From the NCBI RefSeq assembly GCF_034931025.1, contig NZ_JAYGIL010000020.1, forward strand, positions 62,001 through 126,000: 64,000 nt of DNA, written 5' to 3'. The position numbers and the translations under genes were made by a program. Below, in pieces: positions 46,899-56,100 of the stretch; positions within the stretch are counted from its first letter, which is position 1, and each line of letters begins with the position of its first letter. The notes under the pieces were generated by a model. It was not told the DNA's origin and made no database searches. It was given only the letters and a program-made list of their open reading frames with translations. The stretch is from Arcicella gelida. GTDB taxonomy: Bacteria; Bacteroidota; Bacteroidia; Cytophagales; Spirosomataceae.

Positions 46899-48359
46899 TC
46901 ATTTTGAATGAGTTGTTATTTGGATAAATCGTTCTACTGTCTGTTCAGAAGTAGATTTACTCTTTATTTTTTCTAATGAATCTAAAATATAAGTAATGCC
47001 TTGTCTTTTCTCTGATTGTAATGCCCCAAAATCACCAGTAGTGGCGAAACCAATCAAAGCTTCAATGCCAAAAGGAGCCGCACATTTAAATTCTTCTGGA
47101 ATTTTTATGAGTCTATTAATGTCTTGAGCTTTTATTTCAAAATCATTATTGTTCATCAAGAAAAGACTATTTGTAGCATCTCTGTAAACTAATCTTACTT
47201 TACATGGACGATTCGCAGTAATAAAAATAGAGAGAATCTCACCCTCTGTGAAGCGTTGTGCTTGATTTCCCTTATTTGTTCTTATCTCAAATTGTAACTG
47301 TTTAGAGTCATAGTTTTCAGGAGTATTTCTAACGATTTTAGTAATATTTTCTACTTCAGTTAAATATTCTTTTTGTGGAATAATGTCTTTTGCCCAACTT
47401 TCAGCGTTATTGATAAGTACTTTATCGGATACTTTGCTAATCACTGTTCCCTCAGTATTGATAAGTGTGGCATTAATTTCTAAATAATTCCCAATTACTT
47501 TATAATCGCTTCTTAAATTTAGAATTCTATTCATTGAACGACTTGTAGTAGGTAAAGTGATTTTTAGGCTTGGGTGGGCAAGTCCCAACATCGTTTTTAA
47601 CTCTCCTGTAAACATTGTAGAAAACGTATTCACAATGTTTTTCCCTTCAAAGGAAATTTTTTCTATATTAATTTCCTCTGTTTCTGATTTTGGAATAAGC
47701 TTACTAAGTTCTCCTGATAATTTTTCGGCAACGTCTTCTAAAGTTCTTTGTTGTATATTATTGGCGTAGTCCTTGACAATTATTGCCTTATTAAGCTCGC
47801 TGAGGTCGTTATCTAAGTATGCAATTTTAATTTCTTCTTTTTCGTAGATTTTTTTAGGTTTTTGTCTTAGCACTATTCTACACCATTGATAATTATTTAA
47901 GAAGGTTTTTCTTTTGCCATCAAAATACCAATCACCTTGCATGTATTTATGTGCATATACATAAATTTCTTTATTTTTCTTAAAAAAAATTCTTGCTTTA
48001 CTAAAATCAATATTAAAGTTCAAACCATTCGGATACCTCGTTTGAACCAATTGTAAATACTCTTCAATCGGTAAATCTTTACTGTCATTATTTTGGAAAT
48101 CTTTTGGGTTCAAATCATTTTCAAACACTACTCCTTCAAGTAAATGAGAAGCAATTTGTCCCCAAGCATTTTTTTCGTCAGCATCTGTTTTAGCATTGAA
48201 GAATACTTGTAAAGAAGCTTTTGTTTTTTTGAGTATTTTAATACTTTCCTGAGTGAGTTCTGTTTGATTATTCGATTTAATTGCCAAGGTCTGTGACTTT
48301 GCTATTGGTGAATAGTTCAAAAAGAAGAGTAACAAAAGGAAGCTTGGTTTTGTATTCAT
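46899..48359 (-). CDS. Secreted protein with PI-x-x-Y-L domain and C-terminal DUF4384-like domain
   Basis: The ATG at 48359 (MNTKPSFLLLLFFLNYSPIAKSQ) gives a signal peptide; an upstream start adds 19 residues. At about residues 85-175 a domain starts LPIEEYLQLVQTRYPNG and continues IYVYAHKYMQGDWYFDGK. It is like parts of the genes at 50030 to 53873. At about 370-470 the DUF4384-like domain reads FTEGEILSIFITANRPC ... FKCAAPFGIEALIGFATT and closely resembles the end of the caspase-like protein at 36478. The protein has no catalytic dyad. It may be a non-enzymatic partner or regulator of the proteases. Confidence 0.72.
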   Translation of the reverse strand: MNTKPSFLLLLFFLNYSPIAKSQTLAIKSNNQTELTQESIKILKKTKASLQVFFNAKTDADEKNAWGQIASHLLEGVVFENDLNPKDFQNNDSKDLPIEEYLQLVQTRYPNGLNFNIDFSKARIFFKKNKEIYVYAHKYMQGDWYFDGKRKTFLNNYQWCRIVLRQKPKKIYEKEEIKIAYLDNDLSELNKAIIVKDYANNIQQRTLEDVAEKLSGELSKLIPKSETEEINIEKISFEGKNIVNTFSTMFTGELKTMLGLAHPSLKITLPTTSRSMNRILNLRSDYKVIGNYLEINATLINTEGTVISKVSDKVLINNAESWAKDIIPQKEYLTEVENITKIVRNTPENYDSKQLQFEIRTNKGNQAQRFTEGEILSIFITANRPCKVRLVYRDATNSLFLMNNNDFEIKAQDINRLIKIPEEFKCAAPFGIEALIGFATTGDFGALQSEKRQGITYILDSLEKIKSKSTSEQTVERFIQITTHSK

Positions 48360-48402
48360 CTTGATAAAAAGAAAAGATGTTGTGTTTATTAATGTACAAA
48401 AT

Positions 48403-48432
48403 CCTCTTCTCAACAACTGAGAAGAGGGCTTG
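48403..48432 (-). terminator. Hairpin between papain-like and DUF4384 genes
   Basis: The arms cctcttctca (48403-48412) and tgagaagagg (48418-48427) form a perfect 10-bp stem with a 5-base loop. Read leftward it is followed by attttgt, a weak T tract. It could be a terminator or an attenuator before 48359. Confidence 0.65.
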
Positions 48433-48463
48433 AACAGGTATCTATTATTTTTATATCAAGGTG

Positions 48464-49987
48464 CTACTTCATGTGCTTAATTTTAAGCAATAATGGAACA
48501 ATCGTTCCGTTAGGTGTGCCCTTCAGCTCAAAAGCAATATTGTTAGATTCATATAAAATGGTGTCAGCTGAAACTAACTGTGAACCAATTACAGAATACA
48601 CTTTTTGTTTAAATTCGCCTTGAGCATTGGCAATATCGTTTCTGAGTTTATCAATATCTAGTTCTTTGGTTGAATACAATACTAGAAAATAATCATTGCC
48701 AGGCTTATTATCCATCGTAAATGAGCTATTGTTTGATGGTAACATGGCTGTATTATTAGATGGAATCAAAGCACTTACTTCATCATCATAAGGGAATAAT
48801 TTGGTTACTCTATTGTTATCATCCGAGGCAATGATATACATATAGCTTGCTATATTATTGATGATTTCAGTTTTGAAAGATGTTCCAGAAGGGTATTCTT
48901 TGGTGACATTATAGGTAATCATATCAATATTAGCATCGTTAGTCACATCTAGACCTCTTTCCGCAGAAGTAGAGACAGGCATAACATCGCCATTAGCCAA
49001 AAGAGGTTTGATACTACCCTTTAAAAATACTTCTTGTACAGGTTGTACTGGAGCTGGTGGAACTACATCTGTTGTTGGATTATTTGACGGTACTACTGGA
49101 GGTGGAGTAGGTGTTGGGACTGGTGTTATGGGTGATAATACTTCATAAGCATATGGCGTGAACTCAATTAAATCTTTATAACTAGCCCATACAAACCCGT
49201 TATTTGCCCATTTGTTTCCCCAACTATTTACAATTAAAAAAGCGTTTTTGGTATCATCATAACCAATAACAGCCATGGCATGTCCACCTACTGCACTTTT
49301 GATAGTTTCTGCTGGTGCAGCTTTCCAAACTTCTTTAGCTTGGAAAAATGAATTAGGAATCCACATACCAATCAAAACTGCATTTTGACTTTCCACCAAA
49401 GCAGTTTTAATAGATAAAATCTTTTCCTCAACCGATGCTGTACTTGGAATATCAAAAAGAGTGGTATAGCCTTCAATTTTGTTGGCCGCTGCTTCTTCCT
49501 CAAGCATTGTATATTTATTACCACAAGTATAGGGCGCACTTTTTAAGGTTGCCACGCCTTTTTCTTTCATGATGTCAAGTGCATCCGAAATACTTGATCC
49601 TGTCTGACATTGATAGTCTGTAGGGCTTTTGATTCGTTCAAAAACAAAGGTTGGAGAAAAAGCAATGGCTCTAATAGCTTCTGCCCCTTTGATGTTTAGC
49701 TTTTTGGCTTGCATAATCGTTCGCATGTAATAGGCAGTTGACCAACCCACACAAGTACTAAAATCTCCTTGGTCTTCAACTTGTGGAACAAATGATTTTA
49801 GACTGAATATAGATGGTAAAATACCTCTCATCAATGAAAAATTCTTACTTCGCTTGGGTAAATGAAGATACTTCTTGTCATCTCTGACAAGCCCTAATTT
49901 ACGTTTTTTTTGAGCGGTGATAGACTGTGAGCAAAGTACTACAGCACAAATTAAAAGAAGGATTCGGCTTAATCTTGAGCTTTTCAT
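48464..49987 (-). CDS. Secreted papain-family (C1A) cysteine protease with DUF4384 domain
   Basis: A signal peptide ends SQSITAQ. The papain domain covers about residues 60-285: Cys79 in EDQGDFSTCVGWST (in place of the usual 'GxCGSCW'), His236 in AVGGHAMAVIGYDD and Asn254 in LIVNSWGNKWANNGF. There is no long inhibitory propeptide. A Pro-rich linker (TPVPTPTPPPVVPSN) leads to a DUF4384-type domain at about 330-490 (YMYIIASDDNNRVTKLFPYD, NDYFLVLYSTKELD). DUF4384 often accompanies caspase-like proteases, so its presence here joins this enzyme to the surrounding system. Confidence 0.9.
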   Translation of the reverse strand: MKSSRLSRILLLICAVVLCSQSITAQKKRKLGLVRDDKKYLHLPKRSKNFSLMRGILPSIFSLKSFVPQVEDQGDFSTCVGWSTAYYMRTIMQAKKLNIKGAEAIRAIAFSPTFVFERIKSPTDYQCQTGSSISDALDIMKEKGVATLKSAPYTCGNKYTMLEEEAAANKIEGYTTLFDIPSTASVEEKILSIKTALVESQNAVLIGMWIPNSFFQAKEVWKAAPAETIKSAVGGHAMAVIGYDDTKNAFLIVNSWGNKWANNGFVWASYKDLIEFTPYAYEVLSPITPVPTPTPPPVVPSNNPTTDVVPPAPVQPVQEVFLKGSIKPLLANGDVMPVSTSAERGLDVTNDANIDMITYNVTKEYPSGTSFKTEIINNIASYMYIIASDDNNRVTKLFPYDDEVSALIPSNNTAMLPSNNSSFTMDNKPGNDYFLVLYSTKELDIDKLRNDIANAQGEFKQKVYSVIGSQLVSADTILYESNNIAFELKGTPNGTIVPLLLKIKHMK

Positions 49988-50029
49988 ATTCTTGTTTTTT
50001 AATTTTAAAATTCGGTTATAACGTTAGAC

Positions 50030-51136
50030 TTAAAGCTCTTTTAGCCCTAATTCAGCAAGTTGGTAGTAGCCTCCTTTTGTAGAAAGGCAATCTCCATTGG
50101 CTGGCATACTTGATACAGAGGTTACTTTATTTGTAACTGGATTTTCTCCTTCAAACTGAACAACTTCATGAAAAGTAGTGATTCTGCAAAACCATTTATC
50201 AAACTCGCTTTTTCTGAAATTATCGTACAAGCTGATTTTTGCATAATTGAATTCATAACTGTTTTTATTTTCTAGAACCTGTTGTAGAAACTTCTCTCTA
50301 GTTAATCGCATATTTTTGCCATCCTTTGTAGTCAGGTTAACATAGCCACTTGTATCAAAAATGAGATTACTCTCAAGAATCATTTTATTAATTGAGGTTG
50401 AATCTTTCTCATTTTTATCCTTTAAGATTGTAAGGTAACCTAAAAATGTTTTTACTTTTTTTTCAGGACTCCAATCAATAATGTCATTGTTGTTAACTAT
50501 AACAAGCTCTTTATTAGTAGTATCAGCGACGGTAGAAACCGTGTTTTTATGATTAATACCACTGATTTTTGTTGATAAAATATTTAGTTTTGAATCTTCT
50601 ACTATTTCAGTAATAAAATTTAAAGTATCATTAACCTCAATATCCATTCTTTCATGAGGTTTACCAATAAGTACCAAACATACAGTTTGTTTATATTGAT
50701 AAATTTTTTGTTTTTTCAGCAAGAGAGAATCTATTCGTATTAAGCTAATGCTTTGACTATTAAGTCGATAATTAAAAGCCATTTTGTAAGTACCTGCAAT
50801 GAGTTTAATAAACTCAGAAGCTTTTAATGGAGATTTACTCACTAGATTATCAACATTAGGGTCGGTTTTAATCATTCCAGGAATTAAATGATTGACAATT
50901 TTTACACTATCTGTCGTAAAAAAAGTACTTATGAATGTCGTTTCTTTTTGAATAGAAGGCTTTTTTACCAAAATTGGTATAATTCGAATTAATTCTTTTT
51001 GATAAGCAATCAACATTTTATCAAGAGCCTTTTTATGAGGTTTTGGAATACTATCTTGAGCCAGGCTTGATAAACAGAAAAATGAAATTAGTACCCATAT
51101 ATACAGGCTTATTTTATGAAAAATTGATGTTTTCAT
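50030..51136 (-). CDS. Secreted protein of unknown function
   Basis: I choose the ATG at 51136 (MKTSIFHKISLYIWVLISFFCLSSLAQ), which gives a signal peptide; the start at 51166 adds ten residues. The 368-residue protein is basic. Two parts resemble the shared domain of this block: KASEFIKLIAGTYKMAFNYRL near residues 105-125 and LTREKFLQQVLENKNSYEF near 280-300. Both are followed by alternating hydrophobic strands. No catalytic motif is seen. It is transcribed with the genes to its right and the papain-like gene to its left (42-base gap). Confidence 0.65.
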   Translation of the reverse strand: MKTSIFHKISLYIWVLISFFCLSSLAQDSIPKPHKKALDKMLIAYQKELIRIIPILVKKPSIQKETTFISTFFTTDSVKIVNHLIPGMIKTDPNVDNLVSKSPLKASEFIKLIAGTYKMAFNYRLNSQSISLIRIDSLLLKKQKIYQYKQTVCLVLIGKPHERMDIEVNDTLNFITEIVEDSKLNILSTKISGINHKNTVSTVADTTNKELVIVNNNDIIDWSPEKKVKTFLGYLTILKDKNEKDSTSINKMILESNLIFDTSGYVNLTTKDGKNMRLTREKFLQQVLENKNSYEFNYAKISLYDNFRKSEFDKWFCRITTFHEVVQFEGENPVTNKVTSVSSMPANGDCLSTKGGYYQLAELGLKEL

Positions 51137-51276
51137 AGTGTATATTTTAAGTTTAGATTGATTCATTAAATAGTTTTTGTTTTTTAATCATTTCTGTAAT
51201 TAGTCTTTTTGTTTTCATCGTTAAATAAATTTTAAATCACCATGGAAGAAGAAAAGTAACACCCAAAGACTTTTAA

Positions 51277-52140
51277 TTAATTCTGTTTTAAATCTGTAAT
51301 TAGCCAACCAGAATTTTCTTTTTCTCTCATAAATTCTCTTATTTCTATTTGATAATTTTTGTGAACATTAATTTTGAATATTATATCTTTTGTCCCTTTT
51401 ACTTTTAGCAAGCTTAGTCGTAAAATTTTTTCAAGAATGTATATTTCTTGATGTTTCAAGATTGTTTGATTGCAAAGAGAAACAATGCTTTTTTCTTGAT
51501 TAAATGCGTTTATCAAAGGTGAAAAAGCTATGTCTTGTGCATTAGGATTTAAACCTTCTTCTCTATACGTTGAGTCTATTGTTGTAATATCTTTTCTTTC
51601 TATGAGATGCTGATGCTCTTCAATTATTTCTTTGGGTAAACTGATATTCGTTATTTGCCATCTAGCTGATGCTTCTTTTTTTTGATACTGTTTTTGTAAA
51701 TAAACATCAAAAGTGACCTCGTTTTCTTGATAATACGCTTCTACTTTCACCATAGCTGACAACTTCGCTTGTTTTTCGATTTTAATATCTTCTTCACATA
51801 TCATCGCTATGAATTGATTAACTTTTATAAAATATGGTTGTGTTTTTTCTGTTATTTTTAAACGTTCATCATCTTCATTAAATAGTTTTAATATATATTG
51901 ACTTCTTGGATAAACCATTTGTAAAGAATCGTTCATTTTTGTACCATCAATAAATGTCTCATAATTAAAGCGATGAATAAATTCATGAATACTTTTGATT
52001 TGCCATAACATAAAAGACTCTACAGGTTGCTTAGTGAAAACAACTGTACTTATGCTATCTGGTATTGTTTTAGCATCTGAATCTTGAGCTAAAGAATGAA
52101 AGGCTATTCCCCAAAAAATAAAAGCAAATACTTTTTTCAT
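51277..52140 (-). CDS. Secreted protein of unknown function
   Basis: The 287-residue protein has a signal peptide (MKKVFAFIFWGIAFHSLAQ). The mature part has YFIKVNQFIAMICEEDIKIE followed by the strands VKVEAYYQENEVTFDVYLQ. This arrangement is similar to the unknown neighbours at 50030 and 52144, though weaker. The end is LITDLKQN. No known family or active-site motif is visible. It starts 3 bases from the end of the next gene upstream (52144), which implies one operon. Confidence 0.65.
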   Translation of the reverse strand: MKKVFAFIFWGIAFHSLAQDSDAKTIPDSISTVVFTKQPVESFMLWQIKSIHEFIHRFNYETFIDGTKMNDSLQMVYPRSQYILKLFNEDDERLKITEKTQPYFIKVNQFIAMICEEDIKIEKQAKLSAMVKVEAYYQENEVTFDVYLQKQYQKKEASARWQITNISLPKEIIEEHQHLIERKDITTIDSTYREEGLNPNAQDIAFSPLINAFNQEKSIVSLCNQTILKHQEIYILEKILRLSLLKVKGTKDIIFKINVHKNYQIEIREFMREKENSGWLITDLKQN

Positions 52141-52143
52141 TTA

Positions 52144-52758
52144 TCAATTTGGGCTTAAAGCTGTTGTTTCTATCACACTAATATTCCCAAATGAAATCGT
52201 GAATTTGCCTTTTGCATTGGGCTTTTCAGTTACTTCGATGGCTTTTCTGTCTTTACTTTCATAAGATACTTTCCCTTTTTGATCATAACCTTTGAAGCGT
52301 TGATAATAAAATGCAGTGGCATGATAGTTCCCATCCATACCTTTTTCAAAGTCGGAACAATACGATACGTCGTAAGAACTAATTTCTACTTTTGGAAAAT
52401 GAGGCAACTTAAAAAGAGTGTTGAAATACTGCTTGATAGGAATATTTTCAACACTACCATCTTTTCTTGAAACTTGTACTGTTGGCATTTTGATGACTTT
52501 TTCACCGTCCGAATTATAATAAACAGTATCAAAAAGACTCATTGCCAATTGGATAGATTTTAATCTGGGTCGTTCAGGTAGAGATTTATCACCAATCTGT
52601 TTGATATAATTGGTTAAATCATTGACTCTTCTTAGCGTAAGTTCTTTGAACTCTGTGAGTTGCTCAGGACTTGGTTCTGTATGTTGAGCAAAAGTTTTTG
52701 TTGTGAAAAACAAACTGTAAATACCCAAGAAGATGAAGTAATAAATGATTTTTTTCAT
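52144..52758 (-). CDS. Secreted protein with PI-x-x-Y-F domain, function unknown
   Basis: The 204-residue protein starts MKKIIYYFIFLGIYSLFFTTKTFAQ, a signal peptide. The central segment DGSVENIPIKQYFNTLFKLPHFP followed by GNYHATAFYYQRFKGYDQKGK can be aligned by eye with LPIEEYLQLVQ ... YVYAHKYMQGDWYFDGK in the protein at 46899. So a small alpha+beta domain is shared. It lies between the pseudo-caspase gene (11-base gap) and the gene at 51277 (3-base gap). Confidence 0.68.
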   Translation of the reverse strand: MKKIIYYFIFLGIYSLFFTTKTFAQHTEPSPEQLTEFKELTLRRVNDLTNYIKQIGDKSLPERPRLKSIQLAMSLFDTVYYNSDGEKVIKMPTVQVSRKDGSVENIPIKQYFNTLFKLPHFPKVEISSYDVSYCSDFEKGMDGNYHATAFYYQRFKGYDQKGKVSYESKDRKAIEVTEKPNAKGKFTISFGNISVIETTALSPN

Positions 52759-52769
52759 AAGAAAGTAAT

Positions 52770-53873
52770 TTATCTAATTTCCTGAATAGTAATGATTTGG
52801 TAGCGTCCATCCTGACTAAAAGTAGAGAGATTTTCAACTACATTGATTTGTTTAATAAGGTTAGCGTTAATAAGTATTTTATTCAAAAAGTCTTCAATCG
52901 GAATAGCACTCATGTTATTATCAATAGCATTAATGTATTCGTTTGCTTCTGCATCAACATTAAAAAACTTCTTCATTTGAGTTTCCATCAATTTTTCTCT
53001 TTTATCATATTTTAGTTTTTCATTGGCTAGTGTATTGAGGAACAAATTGGTATCGTTAAAACTTACTGTTGGCGTATTATTGGGAGTAATTGGGTCTTTA
53101 CTATCAGTAGTAATTTGCCACTGCGAATGCTGTAGATTATTTTTATTATCTTGTGCTAGTTTTTCTTGAAGTCTTAATTCGGCATCTTTCAGAAAAGAAT
53201 CCCAAGTAATGTAAACATTATTATTCTCTGCTTGAGAGAGTGCTTCTAACCATGCAATAGTATAATAAGTGCCGTTATTAGTACTTCCGTAGGCTTTTTC
53301 ATTTTTTTTTGAGCTTGAAATAATAATATTGCCCTTACTTTCTTTGAAAAGTTTTCTTAAAATATCATTTTCAACAAAAATAGAACGAGCAACTAAAGGT
53401 TTATCAATCGTCAAAGCTTGTCTGGACGTTTGTTGATTATTACAATCTATCAAAGTAATATTGAGTTTTACGCCTTTATTATTTAATTTTTGGTGAATGT
53501 TTTCTATTTGAAGATAAGTGTCTTTTAGGAAAATGCTTGGAAATTGGGTCGTCTGATGAGTGGGATTAAGACCTCTTCCTACATAATAAAATACAATTAC
53601 ATCATCAGTATTAATCGGTAAATGAAGAATTTCACGGTCTAAATCTTTTTCGGTAAAATCATGGGCATAAACAGCAATAGGCAAATAATCATAATGTATA
53701 TTTTTAGCGATTTCACTAAAAACAGAATCCATCATGACAAGATTTCGCTCATAAGTTTTGCCTAATTCAGGGTGTTTGGAATCAGCTATCAAGATTGTTC
53801 TTATGCTTTGTGTAGCACCTTGAAAACAAATTAACACCAAAATGATAAGCAGTCCCTTATTTTTTTTAAACAT
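52770..53873 (-). CDS. Caspase-fold protein lacking the catalytic His (probable pseudo-caspase)
   Basis: A signal peptide ends FQGATQ. The fold is visible as SIRTILIADSKHPELGKTYERNL, then VIVFYYVGRGLN (Arg100 at the place of the His in 'YSGHG'), then KLNITLIDCNNQQ with Cys144 kept, IIISSSKKNEKAYGS and YYTIAWLEAL. So the dyad is broken, and the codon for residue 100 reads aga. After about residue 270 a C-terminal part has IPIEDFLNKILINANLIKQI, the same motif as the neighbours. A hairpin at about 53886-53914 precedes the start. It may be a regulator or decoy for the active caspases. Confidence 0.75.
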   Translation of the reverse strand: MFKKNKGLLIILVLICFQGATQSIRTILIADSKHPELGKTYERNLVMMDSVFSEIAKNIHYDYLPIAVYAHDFTEKDLDREILHLPINTDDVIVFYYVGRGLNPTHQTTQFPSIFLKDTYLQIENIHQKLNNKGVKLNITLIDCNNQQTSRQALTIDKPLVARSIFVENDILRKLFKESKGNIIISSSKKNEKAYGSTNNGTYYTIAWLEALSQAENNNVYITWDSFLKDAELRLQEKLAQDNKNNLQHSQWQITTDSKDPITPNNTPTVSFNDTNLFLNTLANEKLKYDKREKLMETQMKKFFNVDAEANEYINAIDNNMSAIPIEDFLNKILINANLIKQINVVENLSTFSQDGRYQIITIQEIR

Positions 53874-53976
53874 ATATTTCTATCAAGGTCAAAAAGTGAT
53901 TACTTTTCTGACCTCATAATAGAAATACCGTTTGGCTTTGTAATTGTAGAAAATAAATATTTTATAAGTGATTGAT

Positions 53977-56100
53977 TTACAATGAAAAAGCGATGTAACT
54001 ATCTCCTTTTTTTGTACCTAATTTTGTACCACCACAAGCGATAACAATGTATTGTTTACCATTCAATAAATAAGTACTTGGTGTGGCAAAACCTGCTGCT
54101 GGTAACTTTGTTTCCCAAAGAATATCGCCAGTTTTCTTGTCAAAAATTCTGAACATTCCATCTTTGGTAGCAGCAATAAAAAGTAAATCACTTGCTGTAA
54201 CTACTGGCCCACCATAATTTTCTGAACCCGTTGTTGGTATTCCTTTGGCTTTTAGTTCTGGATATTCACCGAATGGTTTTTGCCAAAGATGTTTTCCACT
54301 GTTTAAGTCGATGGCAGTAAGTGTTCCCCAAGGCGGACGAATGCCGGGATAACCTTTTGAGTCAATAAATTTATGATAACCATTAAATTGATAAGGAGTA
54401 AGAGGTGTTTTTCCTTTAGTACTTTCAGTACTTGCTTCTACTTTTTCATCTCCAAATAAAAAAGCTACTAATGCTTGACGGTCGATATTTGATAAATGTC
54501 CAAAACCGGGCATCATTCCTTTGCCCGAAGCAACAACTTTTGAAACATATTCACGGTCTTTTCTTGCTGAAATATTCACTAAAGATGGATAGCCACTGCT
54601 AGTATTTCCCTTGAGGTCTTTTCCATGACAAACCATACAAGTACTTGTATAAAGTTTTTGTCCTTTACTTAAATGAGCTAATTCATCTGCTTTTGGCGTT
54701 GGTTTTAAGCTAAATAACCAAGCCATTTCGTTGGCATTTACATACATAATTCCATCAGGGTCAACGGCTGCACCGCCCCATTCTGCACCCCCATCTGCAC
54801 CCGGATATACCAAGGTTTCTTTTAAACCTAATGGCTGAAATACTCCTTTTTGAGTCGTTTTGATGGTTTTCAGTAAATCCTCTTTTTCGTCAGAATATGG
54901 ATTTACGTCTGCTTCCGTAATGGTTTGTCGAGCAAAAGGAGCGGGCAAACTTGGAATTGGCTGAGTTGCCCAAGTACTTTCTTCTGGAATACTTGATTTT
55001 GGAAAAGGTGTTTCTTTGATGGGAAATAAAGGTTTCCCCGTTACTCTGTCAAACACAAAAACGTGTCCTGTTTTGGTTACTTGTGCTACTGCATCAATGT
55101 TTTTACCATTTCGTTTTATCGTCACCAAGTTTGGTGGGGCAGGCAAATCTTTATCCCAAATATCATGATGAACAAACTGAAAATGCCAAAGTCTTTTGCC
55201 TGTTTTTGCATCAAGAGCAATTAAACAATTGGCAAAAAGGTTTTGTCCTTTACGATTTCCTCCATAAAAATCAGAAGCTGCTGAACCCGTGGGTACAAAA
55301 AGAATTCCTCTTTTACGGTCAACCGCCATGCCCGACCAATTATTTGCACCGCCAATTTCAGTATTTTTATAAGTATTCTTTGGCCAAGTATTATAGCCAA
55401 ATTCGTTTGGATGTGGAATGGTATGAAAAACCCAAGAGAGTTTGCCTGTACGAACATTAAACGCCTGAACGTTTCCCAAAGCGGCATCTGCTCCTTCAGA
55501 AAGACGCAAAGGCATGATAATATTATCTTCATACAAAGTCCCTGGCGTATTTGAAATCACGAATTTATTGACAGCAGTAAGCCCTAAACCTTCTTTCAAA
55601 CTTACTTTGCCATTGTCGCCAAAGGAGCTGATTTTCTCTCCTGTTTTGGCATCAACAGCATATAAAAAAGAACCTAATGCAAAGATGATTCTTGGAACAT
55701 CCTTGTCATTTTTATCTTTACTTTCCCAATAAGTAACGCCACGATTGGTGTTTAAAGAACCACTTCCTGCATTAGCGAATGTCCATAATTCTTTGCCTGT
55801 GGCAGCATCTAAGGCAAAAAGTTTATTGTTAGCCGTTACTGCATAAAGTATTCCATTAACGATAATTGGATTGCACTGAACTTGTCCAGAATCCAATGTA
55901 TGGTATTCCCAAGCAACTTTTAATTGATTGACGTTCGTCTTGTTGATTTGCGTTAGGCTAGAATAATGATTCCGCTCTGGACCGCCTAAGTACTCTGTCC
56001 AACCAGTATTTTCGTTGGAAGTTTTATCCTGCTCAGGTAAATAAGCAGCAGTTAATAGGGCAGTTGTTAAAAGTGCGAAAGACAAGTATATTTTTTTCAT
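53977..56100 (-). CDS. PQQ-dependent dehydrogenase with inserted cytochrome c domain
   Basis: This periplasmic quinoprotein oxidises an alcohol or sugar with pyrroloquinoline quinone. The ATG at 56100 gives a signal peptide (MKKIYLSFALLTTALLTAAY). An eight-bladed propeller is shown by WTEYLGGPERNHYSSLTQIN, LFALDAATGKELWTFANAG, NNWSGMAVDRKRGILFVPTG and RLWHFQFVHHDIWDKDLPAPPNL. Near residue 485 a haem c motif CMVCHGKDLKG lies in an inserted cytochrome domain with MMPGFGHLS for the Met ligand, and the last blades follow. PQQ synthesis genes are not in the window. Confidence 0.92.
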   Translation of the reverse strand: MKKIYLSFALLTTALLTAAYLPEQDKTSNENTGWTEYLGGPERNHYSSLTQINKTNVNQLKVAWEYHTLDSGQVQCNPIIVNGILYAVTANNKLFALDAATGKELWTFANAGSGSLNTNRGVTYWESKDKNDKDVPRIIFALGSFLYAVDAKTGEKISSFGDNGKVSLKEGLGLTAVNKFVISNTPGTLYEDNIIMPLRLSEGADAALGNVQAFNVRTGKLSWVFHTIPHPNEFGYNTWPKNTYKNTEIGGANNWSGMAVDRKRGILFVPTGSAASDFYGGNRKGQNLFANCLIALDAKTGKRLWHFQFVHHDIWDKDLPAPPNLVTIKRNGKNIDAVAQVTKTGHVFVFDRVTGKPLFPIKETPFPKSSIPEESTWATQPIPSLPAPFARQTITEADVNPYSDEKEDLLKTIKTTQKGVFQPLGLKETLVYPGADGGAEWGGAAVDPDGIMYVNANEMAWLFSLKPTPKADELAHLSKGQKLYTSTCMVCHGKDLKGNTSSGYPSLVNISARKDREYVSKVVASGKGMMPGFGHLSNIDRQALVAFLFGDEKVEASTESTKGKTPLTPYQFNGYHKFIDSKGYPGIRPPWGTLTAIDLNSGKHLWQKPFGEYPELKAKGIPTTGSENYGGPVVTASDLLFIAATKDGMFRIFDKKTGDILWETKLPAAGFATPSTYLLNGKQYIVIACGGTKLGTKKGDSYIAFSL

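Noticed and set aside
53886..53914. Terminator between the PQQ dehydrogenase and the pseudo-caspase gene
   Set aside because: The stem aggtca...tgacct is imperfect and has no T run in the needed direction, so I mention it only as a hairpin.
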